Origin: Cloeon dipterum
Lineage: Eukaryota > Arthropoda > Insecta > Ephemeroptera > Baetidae
NCBI RefSeq assembly: GCF_949628265.1
Contig: NC_088787.1
Coordinates: forward strand, 3,400,501 to 3,464,500
Reading direction: 5' to 3'
DNA: 64,000 nucleotides
The notes under the pieces are model-generated. The model was not told where the DNA came from. It did no database searches and was given only the letters and a program-made list of their open reading frames with translations. Shown here one piece after another: positions 22,882 to 34,716 of the stretch. Every line of letters begins with the position of its first letter. The stretch's first letter is position 1. Made by a program: the position numbers and the translations under genes.

Positions 22882-25058
22882 TTACAGGTACTGCATCAAC
22901 CCTGAAGAAGTATCTTCATAATGTGGTGGCCTGGAAGGTGCCGGTGCAACTTCATCGTACCAAGGTTCCGGTTGAGCAGGGCCGACGTCGTAATTCTCGA
23001 ACGGGGCACCTCTCCAAATTTCACGAACGTTCTCGGCCACGCAGGTATTGCTTTCACTCGGATCGCGGGCTGAGACAAATCGGCTGATCGTAGGGACCAG
23101 ATGAAAGGGGCGTGGCTGCGTCACTTCCTCGTACTGCACTTCCGAGGGGCCGAATTCATCATAGTTGTCACTCGAAACGGACATTTCCTGGTCCTCAGCG
23201 GTGTTTTGCGGAAGGGAATTGTTTCTCTTCAGCTTCAGGACAAGCCAAAGAATGATTGAACTCGACAAGACAACAATAAACACGTTTGAGCAGATTAGAC
23301 TGATGATAATTATTCTATTTTCGTTCGAATTTTCGATCAGGGTGCTGCTCTTCTGCACCTCGGTTGCGGCACTTTCCTCAGCAGGCGTTGAAGATTTTGT
23401 TGTAGTCGAAATGGACAAGCTAACAGGTGTTGGTTCGGTCTTAGAGGACATGGTTGAGGTAGTTGGTCTGGCTGGTGTAACTGAAATAAGAATAAATTGA
23501 TGTCGTTTATACTAGCTTGAACCCTTTTTGTTCGACGCTTTTAGCAAAAATACAAATAAGTGCTTGTCTTTGGTTTACATTAAATACAAAAACAACACAA
23601 CGGTTAAAACGTTTTCAAGCCAACTAGGTTTAGAGCAAACAAACGTACTTGACAACTCACCGACTGCAGCCTTTAGCAGCCTGTACCTTGGCTTAGTCCC
23701 TGTTTTATTAAGCTCAGTCATCCAAAAGGTTCCCGATGAGTCCAAGGCAAAGGCAAATGGAAAAGAAATACCCAGATTTTCAACCTAAAAAGTGTAACGT
23801 GCTGTTGTCAATTTAGCTACGACCAAAGGTTATATTGAAGAAACAAGACTTTACACACAACTTTTACAATTTAATATTTTGTTAAATAATTAATAAATAA
23901 TAGAATCGCAAATTTCTTATTTATAAATTGGTGACGTACCTCATAAAAAGGTTGCTCCTCAAATGGCTGGGATGTGTTCCAAGAGCGTATGTAGTTTTTC
24001 CACTTAAAGGCGGCATACATGGTCCCGTGACTGTCAATCAGCATTTTATATGGTGTTGCACTCCATTTTCCGATTAAATTCGGATATGCAGTTTCAGTTC
24101 CTTTGCGAAATGTGGTAACAGGAATTGAAAACAGTTCATTGGAGTTCCATGTGCTGAGGTAGAGCTGTCTCGGTTCCTCCTTAGGGGCAAGGGAAATAGA
24201 ATAAACCATGTTTCCTGGCGTTTGCACAATCCAAGATTGATTTCTTTCCAAACTAAGGACGACAATGCGATCTGAACCAGAATTTGAGATGAATGCCAAG
24301 GTTCCATTGGGCGTTTCGTCAAGCACCAAGTCGTGCATATAATCACGGAAAGAAAATCGATGTCCGAGTACAGTGTGATTGTTGGACAAGTCGATGGTCC
24401 ATAGCTTGGTACTGCAATTCTCGCTACCGCTGTCCAGAACCCACAGCCTGCCAACAGAGTCAACTTGCAGCCCCTTTGCTTCTTCAATTTTGTTGCAGCC
24501 ACCCTTTCCCTGCAAAAAAGTATATTTTTGATTGTTTTTTTAACATATCTTCATCGGAATATTTCTTTTTGCGCTGTTAATCTTTTTAGAGGAAACACCG
24601 AATTTTCAAAATATATGAAAATTACAATAAAAGGGGTGACTATTTTATGAGAGTAGAATACAAATCTACAAAATTCGACTAAAGAGAGACTGTTTTTGCT
24701 TAGTGCATATGATTTGATTACTTACTTTACTTTTCACTCTTACATGCATCTCCCACGAAGGGAATGGAGTTAGCTTTGGGGACGCAGAGGACGCGCTGCT
24801 CGTCGGCAAAGACACCAGACTCGCTGGAATATCACTATATTTATACAGGCTGAGGAAGATCCTTGTTCCGTAGACAGCCATGAAAAGAGGATAAATGTTC
24901 TCTGGTTTGAAAGTTCTATTTTTCAAGGCCTGTCTCCTTTTCGCCTCGGAAGGCCACACGTAGTCCATTCCATCGGGCCACTTGAAGACCTGAGTGAAGT
25001 TGACAGCAGTGGTCAATGAAAGGTGGACAAAAACGATGACAAATAAGAGAGGATTCAT
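22882..25058 (-). CDS. Membrane-anchored MRJP/yellow-like protein with full cytoplasmic tail
   Basis: Predicted 539 aa. Exons: 25058-24744, 24509-23940, 23784-23649, 23480-22882. Signal peptide (LLFVIVFVHLSLTTA), MRJP domain to about residue 340 (FKWPDGMDYVWPSE, VDSVGRLWVLDSGS, IDSHGTMYAAFKW). The last exon gives a Thr/Ser-rich stalk, a membrane helix at about 397-423 (IIIISLICSNVFIVV) and a tail of about 115 residues. The tail has acidic tyrosine motifs (NYDEF, YEEV, WYDEV) and PPHY, which fits the PPxY consensus for WW domains. Such motifs would suit SH2 or PTB adaptors or Nedd4-type ligases, but that is inference. This is the only copy in the array whose tail reads to its apparent original end (LMQYL). 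It lies apart from the other array members, inside a segmental copy of the 12-15 kb block. Confidence 0.92.
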
Positions 25059-25255
25059 GACTTAAACGTTTCTGAAAAAGGTACCAGAAATTAATGGTTT
25101 GATTTGCTTGGAAGAAACAGAAAATTAAACATAAGTTAGAAATCCAAAGAGAAACTTTGTTTTTTCCTAGACGTGTGAATAACTTTTGTAGATAGTATGA
25201 CACGGATATTTTAAAATAATAAAGTGGCAAAAAGCCAGTTTTCAAGAAAACGAAC

Positions 25256-25352
25256 CTGCTCGCTAGGTAAAAACTGGGACGAAACTGCACAGCTAGATCG
25301 CAGAGTCGAAATAAGTCTTTCAGAAGCCACGAACTCTCCTCTTAAATAAGCA
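25256..25352 (-). promoter_or_regulatory. Predicted core promoter and 5' noncoding exon of the 22.9-25.1 kb MRJP gene
   Basis: Minus strand TTATTTAAGAGG near 25345 resembles a TATA box. About 85 bases of sequence conserved with three paralogues follow, ending in a splice donor after 25256. The matching acceptor is TTTTTCAG just upstream of the ATG at 25058. Confidence 0.55.
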
Positions 25353-26124
25353 GCCTTTATTCCAGGATATTTTTCATGCTTTTCTGTGATTGGTTTGTTT
25401 AACGTATTGAGTGAAGGTAGGTTTTACCTTTGATCTGTTTATTTAATAAATATTTATATTGACCCTAGACAATTAGATCAATATGTGCTATTTATTTAAC
25501 AATCAATAAAATTCTTCACACACAAAAAATGCTTGATTTAACATAACGTGTGCTAATGCTTCAGAATCCAAAAGGACAAACCTGCTCGCTGGGTAAAATC
25601 AAAGGCGAGTCTGCAGCTTTGTCGCAGAAAAAAGAGAGCAGGTGAAACTTGAAATACTGAGAGTTTAATTGCCACCTCTCGCAATGATGTCATCACAGAA
25701 CTTTTTAATTTCGTAAACATTCAAGTCGTGATTCCTTTCCCTTTGGCTATGGTTTGCTTCTCCTTTCCCTGGCGACTGGCTTTCTGTTATCAGAGGTGTT
25801 GAAAGATGGCTAATTGAGCGATTTGAAGAGCTCAAAGGGTTGCTTTTCCTTGTCTGTCCATTGTTTTAGGGGCAAATGCGTGGCGTTTCAATAACAGAAA
25901 AAATTAAAAATAATACTAAATATCGTAATTTTGACACAGAGCCGCTAGGGAAAACTCATTAAACAAAGGAAGTATGTGGTTCGGCGCAGGGCGGATGCGC
26001 TTCAGTCCGCTTGATCATACTTTAATCAAAACGGCAGCCTCCTTGCTTTTATTTTATTTCTCAGCGCCACCTCTTGATTATTTTTCATTAATTTCCCATC
26101 AGCACGATTTGCAATGCCATTCTG

Positions 26125-26220
26125 AGTCGCGTGTCTGCTTGACTTGCCGGCTTCCCCCTCCGTGTATGACGTCACACCAAGCGCTACCAGCGCCGCGCCT
26201 GAGGCAACCGCTGAACCGAA
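26125..26220. repeat. Dispersed TGACGTCA element
   Basis: GAGTCGCGTGTCTGCTTGAC, then TATGACGTCACACC and AGCGCTACCAGCGCCG. Nearly identical to 15200-15300 as part of the larger duplication. Confidence 0.7.
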
Positions 26221-26729
26221 AAAGTCGGACGCTCGCATTGGTGGCAAAACAAATTTAAACTTCGTTAACAATCGAATTATTCGTAACTATCATAGGTGAG
26301 AGTGGCAGCGGTGGTTTTGAAAGCTTTTCAGGGCGTGGAATGCGGTCCGGATGTTTAAAAATGGACCAAATTATTCCAATCTAGTTGCAGTCTTATACCT
26401 CTCCTTGAATTATAAATTATGTTATGAAGTATTGACAGCGAGACCCTTTTTTTGGCGTTCGGTTTAGGAACGTTTAGGAAATTTGAGGTTAGTTTTCGAC
26501 ATTTGACAAAGCAGCACAAATATAGTAGCTCTTCTCTTTTAGGTTTAAATTTTTTGCTTAATTTTCTAAATTAATTTAATTGATGATATTAAACAAAAAC
26601 TTTTTCCAATTAACGCTAGATTAGTTCAAAATCTTTACAGATAAAGTTTAAGAAGTAATGGGTAAGGCTGAGCTGGCCATTAATAATTGTCTTGTCCACT
26701 CCATCCTCCCCCATCCCCCGCCTGCGATT

Positions 26730-26815
26730 TGCCATTCAAAGTCGCGTGCACATTCTTCTTGCTGATTTTCTTCCCACCCCCTGCACTGACGTCACACCCT
26801 CGGGGGCTTCTGTGA
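26730..26815. repeat. Dispersed TGACGTCA element
   Basis: AAGTCGCGTGCACATTCTTC, then CTGCACTGACGTCACACC. Shares its first half closely with the copy at 22070-22165. Confidence 0.65.
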
Positions 26816-27307
26816 ACTAATACAACCAGGCTGAAGCACTGTAAAACCAAAATGTAAAGTCCACACTCCACAGTTATTATTGTAAATTTTTGTAATTAAG
26901 CTACACACAATATTAAATTTCATTAACTTTAAATGCCTTTTTAATATTAATGCCATTTTTATTGTATTTTTTATCATCACTTTGTATTTCCACTATAAGC
27001 ATATTACATATATTAAACTGATTAATGAAGAGCGCAATATCTTTAATTTAAAAAATAATGCATGTAACTTTAAAACAATTCCGAAAAATCTTACTTCACT
27101 TATGTGACTCGCAGTTGTGAGCATAAAATGCAAAACATCTGTCGATACACAAATAAAGAAATGTTTTTTCACCCCCGCACAATTCAAACTACCTGAATTC
27201 TTATGATGCTATTTCAAAAATCTTCCCGAATTCCTCTAATTTCCACTACTCCGAGTTTACTAACCCTTCAGCTTGTGCGTCATTGCTTTGAGAGTTCTCA
27301 CTCGGAA

Positions 27308-28958
27308 ATGTCGTTCGCGAAGTCACTCTGCGTTTTGTGCGAGCGTCCGACGGCGGACGGCGCTGTCCAGGCTGTCCACGTGGACAAGGAGAAGCTTCAC
27401 ATTTGGTTGTTGAACGTCTGCGGCCACGAATTTGCAGAGAAAATCGAAGATCCTGAACTTATTTGCTACTTTTGCATGTGGCACGCGGAGTGAGTCAATT
27501 AAAATGTCCTGTTGAACGTTCAATTATTTACTTTATTTTCATAAAAAGGTTTCTGGCCAAAAAAGGCTTGGATTTCGAGGCTGATTCTTGGTGGCCTCAG
27601 GATTTGTATTATTTGGACGACGCGGCAAAAGAGCTGCGGAAAAGTTATTTTGGTAAATTAATTCTTGTAATAATAGATAATTTAAATTACGTTTAGTGTT
27701 TTTTAAAGATGGAAAAGTTGAGCAGTGCTGGGTTCAGTTGGAGAAAATGAATGAGTCTGAGAGCGAAGAAGAAATTGAAATTGAAACTGTACCGAAATCT
27801 GGAACTGAGCCAAAGATGAAGAGCAAATGTTTCTACTGCAAGAAGTTTTTCAAATTTAGTGGAAATTTGGCTAAACACGTAAGGAATGCGCACAAACATG
27901 CCATCAGGTGTGAAAATCGAAAATGTGCCACCTATTTTCACACGGTTGAGGAAAAAACTGAGCACGTCAAGAATTTCCATGAGACGTCGAAAGAACGAAA
28001 AATTATTCAGTGCTGTTTTTGTGAGAAAAAATTCCTTCACAATAGTAGCGTCCACGAGCATGTTCGTCGTGTTCACTCTGAATTTCCGGTGAAATGCACT
28101 CTCTATGGTTGCCTATTGTATTTCAAATCTGATGATGAAATGAAATCTCACTTTGAATCAACTCACAAGGAGAAAGACGAGGCCAAAAAACACGAATGCA
28201 ATTATTGTGGGTATAGAGCAAAGCAAAAAAGACATTTGGAAAGACACATTGCTGCGAAGCATTTGCCAAAGAAAATCAAGTGTGAAAAGTGCGATAGATG
28301 GTTCTCTTCGATGAAATTGCTGAAAATTCATGACCAACGAGATCATTCGTACAAAATTTGCTCAATCTGCGAGGAGGAAGTTACTTCACAAAAATTCAGT
28401 CTCCACCTAAAAAAGCAGAAATGCCAACGCTGCAAAAGCAACTTTGACTGCTCAGGGCTATATCAAATGCACTGGGAAACTTGCAAAGAAACTCAGTTTA
28501 AGTGTGAAAAATGTGCAAAGATGTTCCAAAAACTTTATCTTCTGAAATACCACGTGAGAAGTTCCCACAGAAACAACTCCTGGCGTGGTTCGCAACACAA
28601 GAATCTTGGCTTCAAATGCAGACCATGCAAAAGCTACTTCAAAAGGGCTGTAACCCTGAAAAATCACCTGAAATACAAACACAGCGCAGCTAATTTGAAG
28701 CAATGTGCGCACTGTCCCAAAAGCTTTTCATGTCTCACATCGTTGAATCACCATTTGGCGACAAAGCACAATTTGATCGAAATAAGTCAGTTTGAATGTG
28801 ATTTCTGTAAGAAGAAATTTGTCTGGAAAGGTGATCTTTCAAAGCATATTCAATCTTCCCATTTGAATCGCGCACGTGGAAAATGCTTATTGTGCGGTAG
28901 GGAAATGCTAATGCAATCCATGGAAAAACACCTTCTCTGTGTCCACGATAAGTACTGA
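27308..28958 (+). CDS. ZAD-C2H2 zinc-finger protein 2 (inverted relative to its paralogues)
   Basis: Predicted 511 aa. Exons: 27308-27489, 27549-27652, 27709-28958 (an acceptor at 27696 would add four residues). ZAD: CVLCERPTADGAV, LICYFCMWHAE and FLAKKGLDFEADSWW. The second ZAD exon is one codon longer and clearly diverged from the other four. The linker is strongly acidic (SESEEEIEIETVPKS). It is followed by about 13 finger units, such as KCFYCKKFFKFSGN, IQCCFCEKKFLHNSS and FECDFCKKKFVWKG, ending LLCVHDKY. It is the only ZAD gene here on the plus strand and the most diverged of the five. It is convergent with the small zinc-finger copy B, whose 3' end is about 600 bases away. Confidence 0.93.
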
Positions 28959-29554
28959 GCCACTTTCCATCTTATATCCTCTTTCAAAAATGTATTGTAA
29001 TTGAAATTTAACTGTATTTTAAAGTTGCTTTGAATTAAAAACGTTCACAAATTGATTTCCTGTATATCTGATTTCGTCCTTGAAATAACTGGTAAACAAA
29101 TTTGATAACATTTTCCAAAAAGTGTAAATCTCATCAATTCATGACACCGTACTGTTGTGGAGCTATGAAAGGAGCATACCAAAATACAAATGACTACATA
29201 CACTTCCGGATTTTCAGGCTTGTTAAGAAAAATAATATTTATTTAGTTCTATTGTTGCTAAACATTCGTCTTTTCATACAAATTCAAGTGTTGATTGTAT
29301 ACACCTCAAACTTTTCATTTGTATATTTTTACGCATTGACCTAAAAAGAATACATTTATTTTTAAAAGACTTATATGCACACGGCTGCTATATTTGCCAC
29401 TTTCAAAATAGCTGTACGAAGCTTTTCTTCGTGGAATTTTGAAATCTATACTAATTCTAAAAAATGTTACACGTTTTATAATTCTAAATTACTCTCCTAT
29501 TCAGTAGCGCTGCAAAAATTGGATTCTGGTTCAGTTTACACCTTGGCGAGAGCA
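28959..29554. other. Convergent 3' spacer between ZAD gene 2 and copy B
   Basis: AT-rich. Bases 29100-29554 match the 3' flanks of copies A and C. Poly-A-like motifs occur, but I could not assign one with confidence. No gene seen. Confidence 0.5.
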
Positions 29555-30843
29555 TTAAATTTTTTTCCAATCCGGCTTAACTGGATGTTTGTGATATCTC
29601 TTTTGATTGGATGTCATTTTTTGTTTGCATTTGCAGCATTCCCACTTAATGGCATGACATTTTGATATGTGTTGCCTCAGATTTTTCTCTGTCGCAAATA
29701 AGTTTGGACAATGATCGCATTTGATTGTTTTTGAAAAATGGTTGCGTACGATGTGATCTTCTAAATGTCCCTTAAAGTATGTTGAGAACTGTGCACAAAT
29801 ATCGCACTCATACTGTTTCACTGGTTTTTTCATCTGCCTATCGGTCTTCAGTACACGTACCAATGTTTTCACTCCGTTTTTATTTTCAATCTTGTGTATA
29901 TAGTTTTTTTCGTTTTGGTCTTCCGATTGTTTTGCTCTATTCTTGTGAGTCTTCAAGTGACTATAAATGTCGCCATATTCCCTGCAATTGCACACCTGGC
30001 AGACGCCCTCCTTATATGTTTTTTTATCCTGACTCTCATTTGCTTTCCTTTCATTGGCCCTTGAGATTTTCTTCGCGTCCACTGAATCGGTATTCGCGTT
30101 CCTCTTCCACTTTTGGCCTGAATATCCACTTGTAGAAGATTCTGTAATGTGAAAATTTCACAAATTATAATTTGAAGCAAATAAAATGATTTGAAAAGAT
30201 TTTATTCTTTTTTGCCATCTACATATCAATTGAAGAGAGGCTTTCTTTCTTTACTGACGAATATCACGAAAATATTTCTCACCAGGTTCACTCCTGCTGA
30301 CTGAGACTACAGTTTGAACTGTCGAATCCGTAATTTGATCTTGAATCGCAACACTTTGGCTCTCACAAATGCCCTCTAAAATTATGTTTTCACTTAAAAA
30401 GAATTCAATGAAATCATGCGAATGAGCTCACCTGACGCAGGACAAACACCAAAGTTAGAAGTATTAACCGAAGTTGATTCTTGTTCGAATATCTTTGGAT
30501 ATTCGGGCTGTAAAGCATTCGCGTTCGAAAAAACCACGTTTTCATTCGCACGCGGAACCTGTCTTGCGGTCTGTTCAACTTGCTGCTCATAGACAGCCAC
30601 GCCCACTGGTGCCAAAGTTTCGTTCTTCACCAATTCATTTTCCGTATCCTTAGATTTCGGTTCATTTGAAGGTGGTGAATTCTCCAAATTCAACTCACGA
30701 TCCCTGAAACATTAATATAATATCTGGAGTTAATTTACCTCATAAAGGCCCTGGATGATTCCTTACAGTATACATTGAGCGCATTCGTCACCGACTATCT
30801 TCACTCCTTCCAGGCATTTAACGCATTTTCCTTCTGCTTCCAT
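29555..30843 (-). CDS. Small zinc-finger family, copy B (intact)
   Basis: Predicted 342 aa. Exons: 30843-30767, 30703-30432, 30375-30283, 30141-29555. The N-terminal exon encodes a four-cysteine module (KCVKCLEG and ECAQCI). A long acidic, Gln/Thr-rich linker (VEQTARQVPRANE; PKIFEQEST) spans exons two and three, with IQDQITDST in exon three. The last exon has a basic stretch (KKISRANERK), then four finger-like units: CQVCNCREYGDIYSHLKTH, YECDICAQFSTYFKG, IKCDHCPNLFATEKN and WECCKCKQK, ending HKHPVKPDWKKI. Between fingers 1 and 2 is a conserved NKNGVKTLVRV motif found in all four copies. It is probably a nuclear protein. I do not recognise the family. The first-exon type matches copy D, not A or C. 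Confidence 0.87.
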
Positions 30844-31584
30844 TGTCGCGAGCAAAAGTCGACGCGTTTTCCTTCAACCATAGCCCGTCTGATTGTGAGA
30901 ATGAAAATCTTTGCGGGAGAATATTTGGTTCCCCGATTTAGGGGAAAGTGTTTTTTGTATTTTGCTGAAAGATTCTTGGAATTTCTTATAAAGGTTTGAC
31001 ATTTTTTGGCTCGAATTCCTGGAATTGTTCTCTACCACGAAAATCATATCTTTCTAAAGAAATTCCTTCTTCCTGCTTTTGTTGACACAATGATGGATCG
31101 AAATTTTTATCTTGATAAATGCTCTCCGTTATTTCAAAAATTATAAGAGAAGTTATTTCCAACCATACCAATACGCGTGATGTGGTGATTATTCTCTAGT
31201 TACAAAAATCCGATTGCAGCGTCTACTGCCTGCCCCAAAGAAATTCAAATCCTAGCCGCCTTTTCAGATGGCTGCGCAACCAAACAGTTTCCCTTTCTTC
31301 CAAACCCAAATTTTGACGCTAAACCCGGTAAATCAACGCTTTTCGATGCGGAACGAAGTCTGAAGCAGCCAAAATTACCCTCCAGCCCATTAGCTTATTA
31401 AAAAGAATAAACAAAGATTTTTGTGCTTACTTTTGGGGCCTCTAAGCCGGTTTTGGGACGGAAGTCACTTTACATTCTTTCAGAGCAGAATTTTACGTCG
31501 CGTTTAACCAAATTTGGATTTTTTTCTACGACCAATAGCAGCAGAAATATAAATTTTTAAAAGCAAAAAACGTGGTTTATCACA

Positions 31585-31740
31585 TTTTAAACGTTGGCGT
31601 TCGGGGCCCAGGTAGGGCCCTGTGGGCTGTAGGGCGATGATCCTGGGACCAGTCGATGCCCCTCGGTAGGGCATGTCTGCCCGTGAGCGGTTTTTCAAAA
31701 TCAGACCGTTTTTCAAATCACTGAAAAATTTCCGCCAAAA
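31585..31740. repeat. GC-rich dispersed unit
   Basis: A block with GGGGCCCAGGTAGGGCCCTG, a GATCCTGGGACCAGTCGATG segment and AAAATCAGACCGTTTTTCAA. It recurs at about 41970-42060 (cut short), 42430-42560 (diverged) and 49245-49420. It is unlike the AT-rich surroundings. It could be a short mobile element. Confidence 0.65.
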
Positions 31741-32559
31741 TTTCGAAATTAAATTAAATAAAATTTCCTGCCGAAAAAGCACAAATAATTTAAACTAACG
31801 CCTCTGTATATTATTATTTATGATTGCATTAATCCAATTGAATTTTAAAATCCAATTTGATATCTGAAATTTCGATGCCCAGTTAGTCTCTCTTATTTGA
31901 CGTCACATGGTGGTTCGAGCTATGCAAATCACATAGTATTTAATTACGTGTCTTTCGACGCAAAATAAAATAAACGAGGGACGAGAAGGGGTTAGCGCAA
32001 AATCAAAATTGTTCCAAAAAATCGAAAAAACGTGTTTTTCAAAAATACCGCAGGGTCAGTGTTATTGCCCAGGGTTTTGTAATTGGTCTCATGTAATTGT
32101 CCCCATCGTTACGCATTTTTTGACACCAAATTTTCCAAGATTTAAGGGTTTGAAGTCCGAAAATTAGCATTTTTGGTAGATTTTTGTTTTTGATTAAAAT
32201 GAAAAATTTTCCAATTTGTAGCATTTTTTCTGAATGGCCGAAATTTGCACTTCCTCTTCTACTTATGACTAGGGTTGCATGAGTAAACCTCGTCAAGATT
32301 AACAAAAAATCGACATTTTGAAAAGAGAACGTGAACAAGACCAATTTATTCTTTCTATCTCACGCGTCTTGAGATTTCGGTCTTTCACAATTATGGAGGT
32401 TTGTTTTTGTTCAACTCGTTGGTGGCATGCGAGGAAAGAACACGGAAAAAACTTCTTTCCGCACTATCCAAATTCGTATTTACGCAGTCTTTCCTGAACG
32501 CCTGCTCTTTCTGACTTAGAGTTTCATTTATCCATCCATTCATTGGTGGCGATGTCGGC

Positions 32560-32650
32560 CTTCTTCTACCGCCCCCTCTTCCAAAGCATTCATTGCCGCT
32601 GACGTCATTTGAGTCGCGTGCCACTTTTGTTGCCGGTTGCATATAAACTG
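32560..32650. repeat. Dispersed TGACGTCA element
   Basis: GCCGCTGACGTCATTTGAG, then GTCGCGTGCCACTTTTGTTG and CCGGTTGCATATAAACTG. Almost the same as the copy at 43270. Confidence 0.7.
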
Positions 32651-33041
32651 TACGATCTAAAGGCATCAAACTGAACCGAAAATAGTTATCACTTTTGAAA
32701 GTTAAGAGTGGTAAATATAATGAAATTATACTGTGTTGTTTTCATATATTTTAATTAGAAACTTTAGTTACAAACGCAGGATTTACGCAAATTTATATAT
32801 TTAGAAAATTGATACAAAGACAAAATATAAAGAAAATTGCCCGAAATCTTGATTTTACAGCTGAAAAGTGCTTGTTTACTTGATGCATGTGGAGAAAATA
32901 ATAAAAAACCAAAGGATGGAATTACAAATATTAGTTCGGCAAAACAAATTTATGCTACATATCTATCATTTTAACCATTTCTGTACTTCAAAAGGTTATC
33001 AATTTTTATGTATCTTTACAAACACGGCACAGCTAAGGATT

Positions 33042-34716
33042 TTATATGCCATGAATTGTCACTAAATGTATTTTCATACAATTAGCAGTCATTGATTTTC
33101 CGCAAAACTCGCACATTTCCAGAGTTTTGTTTTTCGAATGTGTATATCTTTTATGGTAAGCCAGGAAATACGAGGAAACGAATTTCCTTTCACACTGGTC
33201 GCATTCAAATTTGCGATCAATCAAAAAATGTGTCATGGCCAAGTGGTTTTTTAAGTGAGCAAAATCAGTGAAGCTTTTGGAGCAGTGTGCACATTGCTTC
33301 AAATTGAGTCTCTTGTGAAAGTGCTTCAAGTGGACTCTCAGTTGTTTTTCATTTTTGTAGTACCTTTTGCACGGCTCGCACTTGAATCCAAGAATTTTGT
33401 GCTGCAAACCACGCCAGGAATTGTATCTGTGTTTCCTCTTCACATGGTACTCCAACAAAGAAAGTATTTTAAATGACTTTGGGCACTTGTCACATTTGAA
33501 AAGAGTTGTTTTGCACGTTTTTAAGTGCGATTGGTACAAACCTGAGCATTCAAATTCATGCTTGCAGCGCTTGCAGTTCATTCTTTTCAAATGGCGACTC
33601 ATCTCTCTTAGAATAACACCAGAATTGCAAATTGAGCACACCCGCGTCTCATGATTCATTCTTGCATGTGTTGCCAGATGCTGCTTGGTGGAAAACATTT
33701 TGTAGCATTTATTGCACTTGATAATTTTTGGTAAATGCAAACGAGAAATATGAAGCAACAAATTCTGTTTCGATTTAGATTTGAACTCGCAATGGTGGCA
33801 ATTGTAGGCTTTTTCCTCATCTTCTTCCTTGTGTTCAGCTTCAAAATGGTCCCTCATTTCTGGTTCGGATTTGAAATAACAGAGGCAACCCAAGAATTTG
33901 CATCTGACACGAAACTCGACATGAAAACGAAAAATATGCCTTCTCATGTCACCGGACCACCGAAATTCTTTCTCGCAAAAATTGCACTTGAACAATTTCC
34001 TTGCTTTTGACTTTTCATGCACTTCCTTGGTGTGTTTGTCCTTTTCCTCGACAGTGTGGAAATATGTGACACAATTATGATAGTCACACCTGATGGCATT
34101 CTCATGCTTCTTTCTCATGTGACTACTAATGTTTGCGACTACTTGTCTACAGTAGAAGCATCTCTTCTTGCTCTTTCGACCATCAGACTTTCTCTCGTGC
34201 TCCGCATTTTCTTCCGTCTCGCTTTTCGGCAGCTCAATCTTCTCCAGCTGCACCCAGCACTGCTCCGCTTTCCCTTCTGCAACAATCCAAATAATTTACA
34301 AGTTATATTTCGGCATTTAGGTTAATTTTAATAAAAAATGAATCTATTTTTGAGTCCATTCAATTCAAGTAGAAGCAAAATTACCGAAATATTTTTTGCG
34401 TAATTCCACGAGGGTGCCATCCAGATGCACATTTGTTGACCACCAAGTAAGATTATCAAATTCTGGTACGTTTCTAGCTAGAAACCTGGGGGAAAACAGT
34501 TAGTCGGGGTAAAATAATATTAACTGAAACTCACTCTGCGTGCCAGATGCAGAAATTGCAAATCAGATCTTCATCCTCGATTTCCTCTGCAAATTCGTGG
34601 CCGCAAACATTTAGCAGCCAAGTCTGCAGCTTGTCCTTGTCCAATTGGACAGCCTGGACAGCGCCGTCCGCCGTCGGACGCTCGCAAACGCGGCAGAGTG
34701 GCTTCACCAGCGGCAT
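33042..34716 (-). CDS. ZAD-C2H2 zinc-finger protein 3
   Basis: Predicted 505 aa. Exons: 34716-34535, 34485-34385, 34276-33042. ZAD: CRVCERPTADGAVQAVQ, LICNFCIWHAE, FLARNVPEFDNLTWW, VELRKKYF. The linker CWVQLEKIELPKSE is followed by about 13 finger units, such as CFYCRQVVANISSH, FKCNFCEKEFRWSGD, FKCEPCKRYYKN and KFECDQCERKFVSS. The first ~105 residues of exon three, intron two and part of exon two are almost identical at DNA level to the gene at 43.7-45.4 kb. The first exon and later fingers differ, which points to local gene conversion. All finger units appear to keep their Cys and His pairs. Confidence 0.93.

Larger units (their letters stand above)
25353..27307. other. Spacer between the MRJP copy and ZAD gene 2
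   Basis: Bases 25353 to about 26230 duplicate 14463-15330. From 26230 to 26700 I see no gene or clear repeat. A further TGACGTCA element lies at 26730-26815. Bases 26815-27307 are AT-rich 5' flank of the plus-strand ZAD gene. Confidence 0.5.
30844..33041. other. Spacer between copy B and ZAD gene 3, built from repeated blocks
   Basis: Bases 30844-31180 are decayed sequence resembling the 5' flank of copies A, C and D. Bases 31180-31800 and 31900-32650 are paralogous to parts of 41570-43330. A GC-rich dispersed unit is at about 31585-31740 and a TGACGTCA element near 32592. No coding sequence was recognised. Confidence 0.55.

Noticed and set aside
33735..34325. Plus-strand frames opposite the ZAD finger exons (also at 20.2, 37.4 and 44.6 kb)
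   Set aside because: Antisense to conserved C2H2 coding sequence; their conservation follows from the sense gene.
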